From contig DAOUEW010000097.1 of NCBI GenBank assembly GCA_034430275.1, positions 1-15,415 of the forward strand: a DNA stretch of 15,415 nt, written 5' to 3'. Position numbers and translations under genes: made by a program. The notes under the pieces are model-generated. The model was not told where the DNA came from and did no database searches. It saw only the letters and a program-made list of their open reading frames with translations. The stretch's first letter is position 1; every line of letters begins with the position of its first letter. Shown here piece by piece: positions 1-8,378 of this stretch. The DNA is from JAUVXJ01 sp034430275 (GTDB lineage Bacteria; Chloroflexota; Anaerolineae; UBA7937; B3-Chlor).

Positions 1-275
1 GTAAAACACTGGACGTCTGGTTCAAGAACGAGAACCACGTTTCCTGGCTGAATGGCAAGCCGTGGATCTGTAGCCCCGACATCGTCACCTTGGTGCGGGC
101 ACACAACGGTGAAGGGATCACCAATGCCGACATCAAAGATGGTGACGAGGTAGTGGCGGTGGGGATCAGAGGACTGGAGGCTTTTCGCACTGAGTTCGGT
201 CTGAACGAGTGTACTGGTCCGCGCTACTTCGGATTCGACATCGACTACCGACCCATCGAAGAGTTGCTTGCCTAG
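1..275 (+). CDS. DUF917-family protein, C-terminal fragment (5' end outside the window)
   Basis: The frame is open from base 3 to the stop at 273-275 and gives about 90 residues with no good internal start, so this is the 3' end of a larger gene. The visible pieces, FKNENHVSW, then PDIVTLV, then TNADIKDGDEVVAVGI, then GPRYFGFDIDY, match from memory the C-terminal region of DUF917 proteins. That family is built on the S-methyl-thiohydantoin desulfurase type domain. DUF917 genes commonly sit next to hydantoinase/oxoprolinase-like and hydantoin racemase genes, which fits the two racemases further along. The catalytic role of most DUF917 proteins is not established, and nothing in this fragment fixes a substrate. 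A gap of 200 nt separates it from SBP1, and no clear terminator was seen in that gap. Confidence 0.75.
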   Translation, partial: KTLDVWFKNENHVSWLNGKPWICSPDIVTLVRAHNGEGITNADIKDGDEVVAVGIRGLEAFRTEFGLNECTGPRYFGFDIDYRPIEELLA

Positions 276-348
276 GGCAATCACCGAGGATGCTTAGCCA
301 TCACGTTATCTGTAATGATCGTGCTGGCCGCCTGAGTGATGGTATGAA

Positions 349-374
349 CTCCGCGAGGGTACCTGGTGGCGGAG
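349..374 (+). promoter_or_regulatory. Short inverted repeat upstream of SBP1
   Basis: CTCCGC at 349-354 can pair with GCGGAG at 369-374 around a 14-nt loop that itself contains GGTACC (358-363). It lies just upstream of a conserved AAGGAGGTGAT block. It could be an operator or a leader hairpin. With only six base pairs, chance is a real alternative. Confidence 0.3.
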
Positions 375-377
375 CGG

Positions 378-475
378 AGAAGGAGGTGATGCAACGGGAC
401 TAACGCGATTAGATCAGACTACCGATTGAGTGTAATCCTGACACCATCAACCAAACCGCACAAGGAGGACAAAAG
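378..475 (+). promoter_or_regulatory. SBP1 leader with conserved boxes and strong ribosome binding site
   Basis: The leader of SBP1 contains AGAAGGAGGTGATGC (378-392), close to a perfect complement of the 16S rRNA 3' end. Further down, a CTGACAC box and AAGGAGG (462-468, seven nucleotides before the ATG) follow in the same order as in the SBP2 and SBP3 leaders (6266-6358 and 9270-9360). The first block lies some 85 nt before the gene, so it is not the start-site RBS. Shared order across three paralogues suggests a common leader or operator, but no promoter hexamers could be assigned with confidence. Confidence 0.45.
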
Positions 476-2119
476 ATGTTCAAGCTATTGCGACTTGCGA
501 TAATCGCAGTGGTGATGGCTGCTCTGCTGGTTTCCGGTTGTGCCCCGGCGGCTTCGCCCGAAGCTCCAGGGGCCACCGAAGCCCCAGCAGCCACCGAAGC
601 GGCGCGTGCGCCGAAGGTTATCACGTCTATCATGTGGCAGCAGTTCATCGACATGGATCCGGGATACGCATTCTCCAGCGAGCACCCGGCGTTGAACCTC
701 ATCTACGAGAACCTGGTGTACATGAACCCTCCAGGAGCCGATGAGTTGCTCAGCCCTGGGCTGGCCACGAGCTGGGAGCCCAACGAGGACGCGACTGAGT
801 GGACCTTCCACCTGCGCGAAGGTGTGACTTTCCAGGATGGCGAGCCCTTCAACGCAGACGCGGTCAAAGCTACCTTCGAGCACTACTGGGCCGCGGAGGG
901 AGCCGGGTGCAGCTGGATATGGGCTGCAGTGGAAGAAGTAGAGGTGGTTGATGACTACACCGTCAAGCTGCATTGCAGCTACCCGGCAGCCCTGGACATC
1001 ATCGCCACATCCACCTACTGCGGGGAGATCATCAGCCCTGCCGACACAGCCCAGCCGAAGGAGTGGTTCGACGCAGCCAACGGCCACGGTACCAGGCCCT
1101 ACATGTACGAGTCCTATGACAAAGGTCAGCGCCTGATCTTGGCTCGTTTCGATGACTACTGGAAAGGCTGGTCAGACAATCAGTTCGACAAGGTCGTGTT
1201 CGAGATCGTCGAGGACGTAGTGCAGATGCTACAGATGATCGAGAGCGGGCAGGCGGACATCCTGCGTGAGATACCTCCAGACAAGGTCTCCCAGTTGCAG
1301 GCCAATCCGGACCTCAAAGTGTACATCGACCCGTCGTACCAGCACATGCAGTTCCTGCTCAACAACCAGAAGGCGCCGACTAACGACGTCCTGGTGCGGC
1401 AGGCGCTGGCCTACAGCTACCCGTACGACGCCTTGGTCGAGAGGGGACTGGGGATCTTCGTACAGTCTAGAGGTGCTGTCCCAGCGGCCATGTGGGGCCA
1501 CTGTGACGACTGCTTCCAGTACTACTACGATCCGGACAAGGCAGGAGAGCTTCTGGACGAGGCCGGTTGGGTGGATACGGACGGCGATGGCATCCGGGAT
1601 AAGGATGGACAACCTCTCCATCTGCTGCTCACTTATACGACGGGGACCACCGGTCATGCGTATCCAACTGAGGAGTGGGTGTTCCCCGCTTCTGAGATAG
1701 GCATCGATCTGGAGACCCAGGGCATGACCTACTCGGCGATGTGGGAGTATTCCAAGCAGGATCCTCAGACCGCTCAGGATATCACCATCCAGCAGTGGTG
1801 GCCCACATACGTGACGCCCTATGATCCCTTGTTCTCCATGTATCACTGCGAGGAAGAAACCTTCCTCAATACGGGGTACTACTGCAACCCGGACTTTGAT
1901 GCGGTGATCGACGAAGCGGACCAGCTCACCGGCACGGATCGTGACGCCGCCGATCAGATGTTCCAGGACGCGCAGAAGATCCTCATAGAGGACTGCCCGG
2001 CGATCTGGGTCATGGACATCGCCGAGTCCTTCGCCTTCAGCGCGGACATCGACGGGTTTGTGAATAACCCCGCCTATCCAGGAGTTGTCTTCATCTACGA
2101 TCTGACGACGACTCGATAG
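476..2119 (+). CDS. SBP1: ABC transporter solute-binding lipoprotein, peptide/nickel family (SBP_bac_5)
   Basis: The protein has 547 residues and is a family 5 extracytoplasmic solute-binding protein that captures the ligand for the permease/ATPase genes just downstream. Residues 1-22 form a lipoprotein signal peptide with lipobox LVSGC (lipidated Cys22), followed by an Ala/Thr/Glu/Pro-rich linker to about residue 45. Family landmarks are PGLATSWEPNEDATEWTF, LREGVTFQDGEPFNADAVK and CNPDFD near the C-terminus. The start is supported by AAGGAGG seven nucleotides upstream. Odd points: the usual GTGPY motif reads GTRPY (Arg207, codon 1094-1096); there is a CxxC pair at Cys343/Cys346; and an Asp-rich DTDGDGIRDKDG loop (367-378) is absent from SBP2 and SBP3. 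It is closely similar to SBP3 over nearly its whole length, including an identical 3' end. The ligand is unknown; the family binds peptides, opines, nickel, sugars and other solutes. Confidence 0.93.
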   Translation: MFKLLRLAIIAVVMAALLVSGCAPAASPEAPGATEAPAATEAARAPKVITSIMWQQFIDMDPGYAFSSEHPALNLIYENLVYMNPPGADELLSPGLATSWEPNEDATEWTFHLREGVTFQDGEPFNADAVKATFEHYWAAEGAGCSWIWAAVEEVEVVDDYTVKLHCSYPAALDIIATSTYCGEIISPADTAQPKEWFDAANGHGTRPYMYESYDKGQRLILARFDDYWKGWSDNQFDKVVFEIVEDVVQMLQMIESGQADILREIPPDKVSQLQANPDLKVYIDPSYQHMQFLLNNQKAPTNDVLVRQALAYSYPYDALVERGLGIFVQSRGAVPAAMWGHCDDCFQYYYDPDKAGELLDEAGWVDTDGDGIRDKDGQPLHLLLTYTTGTTGHAYPTEEWVFPASEIGIDLETQGMTYSAMWEYSKQDPQTAQDITIQQWWPTYVTPYDPLFSMYHCEEETFLNTGYYCNPDFDAVIDEADQLTGTDRDAADQMFQDAQKILIEDCPAIWVMDIAESFAFSADIDGFVNNPAYPGVVFIYDLTTTR

Positions 2120-2183
2120 GCGCTGGCCGGTGCTGGAGCGCATGTGTTGTGTTGGCGCCTAGATAGACACCGCGATCAACGGT

Positions 2184-2219
2184 TAGGGGCTGATCGGGAT
2201 TCTCCCTGGTCGGCCCCTA
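2184..2219 (+). promoter_or_regulatory. Long RNA hairpin between SBP1 and permease gene
   Basis: Bases 2184-2198 can pair with 2205-2219 in an uninterrupted 15-bp stem (three G-U wobbles) around a 6-nt loop. No T-run follows, so it is not a standard intrinsic terminator. A related hairpin follows SBP3 at 11032-11063. In binding-protein operons a hairpin at this place usually protects the upstream mRNA or dampens read-through, so that the binding protein is made in excess over the membrane parts. That role is an inference here. Confidence 0.7.
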
Positions 2220-2242
2220 CGCTCAACTGAAGGGATTCATCT

Positions 2243-3265
2243 GTGGCCAGAGTTGAGTACATCATTCGACGGCTCTTGCTTGCTGTCCTGGTGCTGGTAG
2301 GCGTTTCGATCATCACCTTTGTCATTGCCCGTCTCGTCCCCTCCGATCCAGTCGCGCTATACGTCGGTCCTCGGGCGAAAATAGAGACACGCGAAGCGGC
2401 GCGAGTCAAGCTGGGATTGGATCGCCCTCTCTACCAGCAGTACTTGCGCTATATGGGCGAGGTCTTCCATGGCGATTTCGGGATCTCGGTCAGGAGTCGC
2501 CGACCCATCATCGACGATCTGAAGGTCTTTCTGCCTGCCACCATGGAATTGGTGTTTGTTAGCATGATCATCACGGTGCTGATAGGTATCCCCCTAGGGG
2601 TGGTGTCCGCAGCTTGGAAGGACAGTTGGGTGGATCAACTCAGCCGCATTTTTGCGGTCATCAATGTCTCCATGCCGGTGTTCTGGCTGGCCCTGCTACT
2701 GCAATTGTTGTTTGTTCGCCAGCTTGGCCTGTTGCCTATCGGCAGTCGGGTGAGTCGTGAGATCGCCATCCTTGCGCCCATCGACCACATTACAGGCTTC
2801 TATCTGGTGGATACGCTCCTGAGCAGAAACTGGTCGGCCTTCCGCGATGTATTATCGCATCTCGTTCTGCCCAGCATCGCTTTGTCGAGCTATGCAGTCG
2901 GGCTGAGCATACGTATGACGCGGGCCGCGATGATAGAGGTGCTCCAGCAGAAGTACATTACCGCCGCATGGGCGGCAGGGCTTACAGATCGCATAGTGTA
3001 CTTCAAACTCGCCCTCAAGAATGCGATCGTCCCCACTTTGATGGTCCTAGGCCTAAGCTTCGTTTGGCAGATAAGCGGGGCGATGCTGGTGGAGATTATC
3101 TTCCTCTGGCCAGGGCTCGGGACCTACTTGGTCAACGCCATCCTGACCATCGATTTTCCCATTGTGGTATCGGTCACACTGATTGTGGCGGTGTTCTACG
3201 TCTTCACCAACCTGTTCCTCGACCTGCTCCAGGCGATGATTGACCCCCGCGTGAGCTTGCAATAG
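2243..3265 (+). CDS. ABC transporter permease, OppB/DppB type
   Basis: This 340-residue inner-membrane protein forms one half of the channel of the peptide-type importer. An N-terminal membrane helix (about residues 9-30) is followed by a short periplasmic part and then the binding-protein-dependent permease domain with about five further helices. The EAA-like loop that docks on the ATPase is visible as AAWAAGLTDRIVYFKLALKN followed by AIVPTL. The C-terminal IDPRVSLQ resembles the usual end of OppB/DppB proteins (xDPRxxx). The start codon is GTG (2243), with an AAGGGA ribosome site about eight nucleotides upstream. It lies 123 nt after SBP1, across the hairpin at 2184-2219, and 19 nt before its partner permease. 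A decayed copy of its 5' end is present at 11090. Confidence 0.94.
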   Translation: MARVEYIIRRLLLAVLVLVGVSIITFVIARLVPSDPVALYVGPRAKIETREAARVKLGLDRPLYQQYLRYMGEVFHGDFGISVRSRRPIIDDLKVFLPATMELVFVSMIITVLIGIPLGVVSAAWKDSWVDQLSRIFAVINVSMPVFWLALLLQLLFVRQLGLLPIGSRVSREIAILAPIDHITGFYLVDTLLSRNWSAFRDVLSHLVLPSIALSSYAVGLSIRMTRAAMIEVLQQKYITAAWAAGLTDRIVYFKLALKNAIVPTLMVLGLSFVWQISGAMLVEIIFLWPGLGTYLVNAILTIDFPIVVSVTLIVAVFYVFTNLFLDLLQAMIDPRVSLQ

Positions 3266-3284
3266 GAGTATTGGAGATCAGATC

Positions 3285-4196
3285 ATGAACATGCCGCCAG
3301 AGGAAAGCTTGGAGGGCGCGCCCGGTGCCTGGAGCACCCGGTTCCAGGAATATCGGCTCATGTGGCGTGCTCTCCGGCGCGATCGACTGGCTGTGATCAG
3401 TCTGGTCATCATCCTGATCTTTGTTCTGGCAGCGATCTTTGCTTCTTGGCTAGCGCCCTATCCTGACCAGGCGATGGGCAAGTCTAACCTGAGCGAGAGG
3501 CTGAGTCCGCCTAGCCGCACGCACCTATTGGGCACCGACGATGTGGGTCGAGATCTCTTGTCGCGGATCCTCCTCGGTAGCCGTCCTTCCCTCAGCATTG
3601 GCCTCTTTGTGGTGGGCCTGGCCATGCTCATTGGGACGCCACTCGGTGCGATCGCTGGCTACTTCGGTGGGTGGATCGATCAGGCCATCATGCGCATCAC
3701 CGATATCTTCCTCTCGTTTCCTCCCTTGCTGCTGGCTATCGCGATTAGTGCAGCGCTGGGTCCCAGTTTGTTCAACGCCATGCTATCCATCACCCTGACC
3801 TGGTGGCCATGGTACACTCGCTTGGCTCGGGCGCAGGCGGTATCACTAAAAGAGCAGACTTTTGTCGAGGCGTCTCGGGCCATCGGGGTGTCGGGCTTCA
3901 CCATCATTCGTCGCCACATCATACCCAACGTGCTCACTCCGGCCTTGGTTCAGGCGACAATGGATATCGGCTCAGCGCTCCTCATGGGAGCAGCGCTGAG
4001 CTTTGTTGGGTTGGGAGTGCAACTACCGAAGGCTGATTGGGGCAATATGTTGACCGTCGCTCGTCTGTACTTCAACGATGGTCCATGGTTCGCCATCTTC
4101 CCGGGTCTGGCTATTCTGTTGGTCGCCATGTGTTTTAACCTGTTGGGCGATGGCGTGCGAGATGTGTTGGACCCGCAGTCAAGGAGAGTTGGATAG
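3285..4196 (+). CDS. ABC transporter permease, OppC/DppC type
   Basis: This 303-residue protein is the second channel subunit. After a cytoplasmic N-terminus (MWRALRRDRLAVISLVI, typical of the OppC N-terminal domain) there is a first membrane helix, a periplasmic stretch ending in LLGTDDVGRDLLSRILLGSR (a family hallmark), and then five further helices. The ATPase-docking EAA loop is EASRAIGVSGFTIIRRHIIP, and the following ALSFVGLGVQLPKADWG is also characteristic. The stop codon (4194-4196) directly abuts the ATG of the first ATPase, and the ribosome site for that gene, AAGGAG, lies inside this gene's end. Translational coupling is likely. Nothing looks truncated. Confidence 0.94.
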   Translation: MNMPPEESLEGAPGAWSTRFQEYRLMWRALRRDRLAVISLVIILIFVLAAIFASWLAPYPDQAMGKSNLSERLSPPSRTHLLGTDDVGRDLLSRILLGSRPSLSIGLFVVGLAMLIGTPLGAIAGYFGGWIDQAIMRITDIFLSFPPLLLAIAISAALGPSLFNAMLSITLTWWPWYTRLARAQAVSLKEQTFVEASRAIGVSGFTIIRRHIIPNVLTPALVQATMDIGSALLMGAALSFVGLGVQLPKADWGNMLTVARLYFNDGPWFAIFPGLAILLVAMCFNLLGDGVRDVLDPQSRRVG

Positions 4197-5174
4197 ATGG
4201 ATCAGCCGCTTGTGACCGTCCGGGATCTGCGCCTCCAGTTCCGTACCTACGCGGGAATTGTACACGCGCTGAATGGCATAGACCTGGAGATACATGAGCA
4301 CGATATGCTGGGGCTGGTAGGCGAGACTGGCTGTGGGAAGTCGATGACGGGAGTATCCATCTTGGGGCTCGTCCCTCGCGGAGGAGAGATCGTCTCTGGA
4401 AGCATTGTGTTTAGGGGAGAAGAGTTACTTGGGAAGCCCGAGTCGTACATGCAGACGATCCGAGGTGCCAAGATCGCCATGGTGTTTCAGGATCCGTCAG
4501 CGTCGTTGAACCCTCTGTTCACTATTGGTCAACAACTCGAAACCGTGATGCGCCGCCACCAGCGAGCCGACAAGAGCCAGATGCGGGACAGAGCTCTGGA
4601 ACTCCTGAAGGTGGTGGAATTGCCGGATCCAGCGCGTATCCTGAAGACCTACCCTCACGAACTCAGCGGCGGCATGAAGCAGCGGGCTAGCATAGCCATC
4701 GCCCTGTCCTGTGGGGCCGACTTGCTTATCGCCGACGAACCCACGACGGATCTGGACGTCACCGTTCAAGCCCAGATTCTGGATCTGCTTCGAAGATTGA
4801 GAGAAACACAGGGTGTGGCGATCTTGATGATTACCCATGATCTCGCGGTGGTGGCTGAGACGTGCCAGCGGGTGGGGGTGCTGTATGCAGGGCAGGTAGT
4901 GGAATCTGGTCCAGTGGACGAAGTGCTCTTCGAGGCGAAGCATCCCTACACACGTGCCTTGCTAGAGGCGAGCCCCAAACGCAGTAGCAGGGGCCAACCC
5001 CTGCAAGCCATCCCGGGCACCGTGCCCAGCGGTCTTCACCCTCTTGAGGGCTGCGCCTTCAGCCCTCGCTGTCCGCATGCGATGGAGATCTGCGGACAAG
5101 CGCCACCACGGATCTCCGTGGCGCCATCGCATACAGTCTACTGCTTCCTTTACGCCGATTCAGAGGAAAGATGA
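4197..5174 (+). CDS. ABC transporter ATP-binding protein, OppD/DppD type
   Basis: This 325-residue cytoplasmic ATPase is one of the two motor subunits. Visible motifs are Walker A GETGCGKS (42-49), Q-loop Gln98, signature LSGGMKQR (156-163), Walker B LLIADE (176-181) and the switch histidine His214. The C-terminal oligopeptide-transporter extension has Cys286, Cys292, Cys299 and Cys316 in the pattern GCxFxxRCxxAxxxC...C, which in some OppD/DppD proteins binds an iron-sulfur cluster. All catalytic residues appear present. It starts immediately after the upstream permease stop and overlaps the next ATPase by four bases (ATGA at 5171-5174), so the pair is translationally coupled. Confidence 0.95.
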   Translation: MDQPLVTVRDLRLQFRTYAGIVHALNGIDLEIHEHDMLGLVGETGCGKSMTGVSILGLVPRGGEIVSGSIVFRGEELLGKPESYMQTIRGAKIAMVFQDPSASLNPLFTIGQQLETVMRRHQRADKSQMRDRALELLKVVELPDPARILKTYPHELSGGMKQRASIAIALSCGADLLIADEPTTDLDVTVQAQILDLLRRLRETQGVAILMITHDLAVVAETCQRVGVLYAGQVVESGPVDEVLFEAKHPYTRALLEASPKRSSRGQPLQAIPGTVPSGLHPLEGCAFSPRCPHAMEICGQAPPRISVAPSHTVYCFLYADSEER

Positions 5175-6160
5175 ACGAGCTTGCAGATACCGGCCGCGCG
5201 CATGACGCGCAAGTGGAAGTCAAGAACCTGGTCAAGCACTTTACCCAGGGAGGCGGATTCCTGCGGCGGAACCCACGTGTCGTTCGCGCCGTGGACGGCG
5301 TGTGGCTGAGCATCGAGCGCAAGCGGACCTTGGGTCTGGTGGGCGAGTCGGGCTGCGGCAAGACGACGATTGGTCGCTGCATCCTGCGCCTGATCGAGCC
5401 CACGTCGGGAGAGATATACTTCGAGGGAACGGACGTTCTCGGGTTGTCCGGCAGGCGACTGAGAAAGATGCGCCGGAACATGCAGATGATATTCCAAAAC
5501 CCTTTCTCCTCCCTCGACCCGCGGATGAGCGTCCTCAGCATAGTGGGAGAACCCCTCCAAACGCACACATCGCTGAGCCATAGCGATGTTCGCGACAGGG
5601 TTGTGGAGCTGCTCGAGCAGGTAGGGATGTCTGGTGAGCACATCTATCGCTACCCCCACGAATTCTCTGGTGGACAGTTGCAGCGTATTGCCGTCGCGCG
5701 GGCGCTGGCACTCAATCCTAGATTCCTTGTCTTGGACGAGCCCACGGCGGCGCTGGACGTGTCCGTTCAGGCGCAGGTGATCGCCCAGTTGATGCAACTC
5801 CAACGCGAACTGGAACTGACGTATCTCTTCATCTCCCACAACCTTACTCTGGTCCACTACATCAGTGATACCATCGCCGTGACTTATCTGGGCAAAATCA
5901 TGGAGTACGCCGGTGCGGACGAGATCTTCGACAATCCACTGCACCCCTACACCCAGGCGCTCTTGTCGGCAACACCGTCTCTGGATCGCGAATTCCGGCA
6001 ACGGCGCCTCATCCTGAGCGGTGGCGTGGCCGACCCTGCCAATCCACCTCCAGGGTGCGTTTTCCACCCGCGCTGTCCCACAGCGACCGACATCTGTAGT
6101 CAGCGGGAGCCGCAGCTAGTGGATGCAGGAGACGGTCACATGGTGGCCTGTCACCTTTGA
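5171..6160 (+). CDS. ABC transporter ATP-binding protein, OppF/DppF type
   Basis: This 329-residue ATPase is the partner of the preceding one. Motifs in order are Walker A GESGCGKT (58-65), Q-loop Gln109, signature FSGGQLQR (165-172), Walker B FLVLDE (185-190) and His223. The C-terminal extension again holds four cysteines (Cys296, Cys302, Cys309, Cys327) in the OppD/F arrangement. The AVDGVWLSIERKRTLGLVGESG segment, split here by an ordinary loop, is typical of the F-type subunit. It overlaps the upstream gene by four bases. It is the last gene of the core operon; a 198-nt spacer with a duplicated leader follows before SBP2. Confidence 0.95.
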   Translation: MNELADTGRAHDAQVEVKNLVKHFTQGGGFLRRNPRVVRAVDGVWLSIERKRTLGLVGESGCGKTTIGRCILRLIEPTSGEIYFEGTDVLGLSGRRLRKMRRNMQMIFQNPFSSLDPRMSVLSIVGEPLQTHTSLSHSDVRDRVVELLEQVGMSGEHIYRYPHEFSGGQLQRIAVARALALNPRFLVLDEPTAALDVSVQAQVIAQLMQLQRELELTYLFISHNLTLVHYISDTIAVTYLGKIMEYAGADEIFDNPLHPYTQALLSATPSLDREFRQRRLILSGGVADPANPPPGCVFHPRCPTATDICSQREPQLVDAGDGHMVACHL

Positions 6161-6164
6161 GTTC

Positions 6165-6325
6165 GCCAGGGGCAGCTACTGAGGCTGGTATCAGCTTACA
6201 CCGTCCGGGTGCAGGTCTGATAGGCACAAGCCTCGATACTGCGCGGCCAAGTGATGCCACAAGGCAGAAAGGGGTGATGCTAGCTACCAGAAGATGAATC
6301 ATGCCGTGTCCTAGTATTCTGGCAC
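6165..6325 (+). repeat. Duplicated leader, copy A (upstream of SBP2)
   Basis: Starting about five bases after the OppF-type stop codon, roughly 160 nt align almost without gaps to 9169-9330 upstream of SBP3. Shared runs include GCCACAAGG, GAAAGGGGTGAT (within 6266-6280) and CATGCCGT/GATGCCGT. The block probably carries the promoter or operator for SBP2 and came from duplication. No promoter hexamers could be assigned securely. Confidence 0.75.
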
Positions 6326-6358
6326 AATCATGCGTCAACGTAAGGAGGGCAAGACAAG

Positions 6359-7981
6359 ATGCACAAGTCAATCTCGATTGGGATCATGGCGATCGTGGTG
6401 CTGGGCCTCACGCTGGTCGGTTGCGCGCAGCCCGTCGCTCCTACTAAGGAGGCGCAGGATACCACTGTAGCACCAGCACCAACGCCCACCGAGTCACCGG
6501 CCGAAGCCAAGATCGCCACCTACATCACGTGGCAAGATTTCATCGACTTGGATCCGGCGTACGCGTTTGCCAGCGAACCTCCTGTCCTGAATCAGTGCTA
6601 TGAGAACCTCGTATGGTACAACCATCCTGGCAGTGAAGAGGTGCTGCGGCCCGGCTTGGCCACCAAGTGGGAATCAAACGAGGACGCTACGGTGTGGACT
6701 TTCTATCTGCGCGAGGGTGTGGAGTTCCAAGATGGAACGGCGTTCACCGCTGAGGCCGTCAAGGCTACCTTCGACTACTATGTCTCGCACGAGGGCGAGG
6801 GATGCACCTGGATCTGGGGCGCTATAGAGAAGATGGAGGTCGTTGACGATTACACCGTTAAGTTCCATTTGTCCAGCCCAGCGGCTGTCGACCTGATGGC
6901 TTCGGGACCCTACTGCGCCGGCATAATGAGTCCCAAGGTTGTCGATAAGCCGAAGGAGTGGTTCGACTCTGGCCATTGCGTTGGCACTGGCCCCTATACC
7001 ATCGAATCATTTGAAAGGGGACAACGCCTCGTCATGACCCGATTCGAGGGCTATTGGGGAGGGTGGCAAGAGAATCAGTTCGACAAGCTCGCATACGAGG
7101 TGGTTGAGGACCAAGCTGTGGGTCTTCAGATGATCGAGGGCGGCATAGCAGACTTCTACAGAGATGCTCCTGCCGACAAGATCGCATCGCTTGCGTCCAT
7201 GGAACACCTATCCGTGTATGTGCAACCGTCCATGCAGCACATGATGTTCATGCTGAATACCACCAAGCCACCGCTGGACAACAAGCTAGTCCGGCAAGCT
7301 ATTGCGTACTCCTTCCCCTATGATCAGTACATTGAGAGGACCGAGGAATTCTACACTCAATCGCGAGGCGCCGTGCCGCAGACGTTGTGGGGACATGGTG
7401 AAGACCTCTATCAGTACCAGTACGACCCGGGGAAAGCGAAGGAGTTGCTTGCGCAGGCCGGCTACCCGGATGGTGGGTTCACGCTAGAACTCAACTTCAT
7501 GGCTAACTGGCCCCAGGAGAGTTGGGCGGTCGAACTCTGGGCCATCCCGCTCCAAGAACTGGGCATTGAGCTGGAATCGCGTGGCATGGCCTTCGAGTCC
7601 ATGTGGGAACTCGCCCAGGCGGACCCCACGACGGCGCAGGACATCTTCCCGGTCATCTGGTGGCCCAGCTGGCCCACTCCCTATGACCCGCTTTTCAGCT
7701 TGTACCACTGCGAGGACGAACCTTTCTGGAACCTCTCCTACTACTGCAACCCTGACTTCGATGCGATGATCGATGGGGCGAACGAGCTAACCGTCAGTGA
7801 TAGGGAAGCGGCCGAGCAGATGTTCATCGATGCTCAGGAGTACCTGATCGACGACTGTCCCGCGATCTTTGTCTGCGATTTCCCGGAGGTCTGGGTTGTC
7901 AGCTCGGACATTGAAGGCATATTGGTAAACCCAGCCTACCCCTATGTGGTGTTCTTCCACGAGGTAACCACGACGAGATAG
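6359..7981 (+). CDS. SBP2: ABC transporter solute-binding lipoprotein, peptide/nickel family (SBP_bac_5)
   Basis: This 540-residue family 5 binding protein has a signal peptide ending in lipobox TLVGC (Cys22) and a Pro/Thr/Glu-rich linker to about residue 45. Landmarks are RPGLATKWESNEDATVWTF, LREGVEFQDGTAFTAEAVK, an intact GTGPY motif and YHCEDEPF with CNPDFD. AAGGAGG at 6342-6348 supports the start. It is clearly a paralogue of SBP1 and SBP3 but more diverged: the CxxC seen in the others is GHGEDLYQ here, and the 3' flank lacks the hairpin and permease remnant. With no dedicated permease after it, it probably feeds the single upstream transporter with a second ligand, or the same ligand with another affinity. 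That is an inference. Confidence 0.93.
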   Translation: MHKSISIGIMAIVVLGLTLVGCAQPVAPTKEAQDTTVAPAPTPTESPAEAKIATYITWQDFIDLDPAYAFASEPPVLNQCYENLVWYNHPGSEEVLRPGLATKWESNEDATVWTFYLREGVEFQDGTAFTAEAVKATFDYYVSHEGEGCTWIWGAIEKMEVVDDYTVKFHLSSPAAVDLMASGPYCAGIMSPKVVDKPKEWFDSGHCVGTGPYTIESFERGQRLVMTRFEGYWGGWQENQFDKLAYEVVEDQAVGLQMIEGGIADFYRDAPADKIASLASMEHLSVYVQPSMQHMMFMLNTTKPPLDNKLVRQAIAYSFPYDQYIERTEEFYTQSRGAVPQTLWGHGEDLYQYQYDPGKAKELLAQAGYPDGGFTLELNFMANWPQESWAVELWAIPLQELGIELESRGMAFESMWELAQADPTTAQDIFPVIWWPSWPTPYDPLFSLYHCEDEPFWNLSYYCNPDFDAMIDGANELTVSDREAAEQMFIDAQEYLIDDCPAIFVCDFPEVWVVSSDIEGILVNPAYPYVVFFHEVTTTR

Positions 7982-8378
7982 ACAATCGAGAGTGTGTGAA
8001 CCTATGGCTCTAGGGTATGCAAACTGCTTTCATACCGGGCGATGAGTATGGCCATTCATCGATGCCTTCGGTGGACCGACTCGTACGCCATGCTGTCAAC
8101 CGGTGGACATTGCTCCTCGAATGGTGGTCCCGGCTCTGCGCTTCTCGGGGTATATCAGGGCGACATGGTGGCCGAGGCGTGAGCACCAGGCATGTGATGC
8201 TGCTTCACTGCCGGCTTCAGGATAGCGTGATCAGCCACGATCGCTGGGAATATGCACCTGGCTCGTCCCAGATCGATCGCTAACATCGACGAGTTCGGGA
8301 GATCAGAAATGCTCCGGCAAGAGACACCGTTCTGAGGTCCCACGGATGGCCACTCAAGAGCCCGAGGATAGCTAAGAA
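7982..8378 (+). other. Gene-free stretch between SBP2 and racemase
   Basis: About 400 nt hold no convincing gene. An 88-codon frame (8017-8283) has no ribosome site and a low-complexity, unfamiliar product. The only structure seen is two inverted repeats: a weak one, GGTATG (8014-8019) with CATACC (8031-8036), and a stronger one at 8238-8279, listed separately. No remnant of a transporter gene was recognised by eye. Confidence 0.5.
8238..8279 (+). promoter_or_regulatory. Bulged hairpin upstream of racemase gene
   Basis: CGATCGCTGGGA (8238-8249) pairs with TCCCAGATCGATCG (8266-8279) in 12 base pairs, with a two-base bulge (8272-8273) and a 16-nt loop. No T-run follows, so this is not a typical terminator. 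It may be a processing or regulatory structure about 100 nt before the racemase start. Confidence 0.35.

Noticed and set aside
349..403. Riboswitch or T-box in the SBP1 leader
   Set aside because: No T-box sequence, specifier stem or known aptamer core could be recognised. Only a 6-bp inverted repeat and an SD-like block are visible.
485..1087. Long minus-strand frame opposite SBP1
   Set aside because: It lies wholly antisense to a well-supported gene. Its product is Arg/Gly-rich with no recognisable motif, as expected of a codon shadow in GC-rich DNA.
1229..2143. 304-codon minus-strand frame opposite SBP1
   Set aside because: Same reason: it is fully antisense to SBP1, has no ribosome site and no familiar domain. 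A similar shadow occurs opposite SBP3 (9913-10422).
2184..2219. Intrinsic terminator after SBP1
   Set aside because: The stem is strong, but no T-run follows and the operon clearly continues into the permease genes.
5150..6067. 305-codon minus-strand frame opposite the OppF-type ATPase
   Set aside because: The plus-strand frame carries every ABC ATPase motif, and the antisense product is not protein-like.
6319..6336. Sigma-54 type promoter (TGGCAC near an ATGC) ahead of SBP2
   Set aside because: The GG-to-GC spacing is one base short and the matching sites before SBP1 and SBP3 (CTGACAC) lack the GG.
8017..8283. 88-codon frame in the gap before the racemase
   Set aside because: It has no ribosome site and an unfamiliar composition, and it includes a hairpin region. 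It could be a chance frame.
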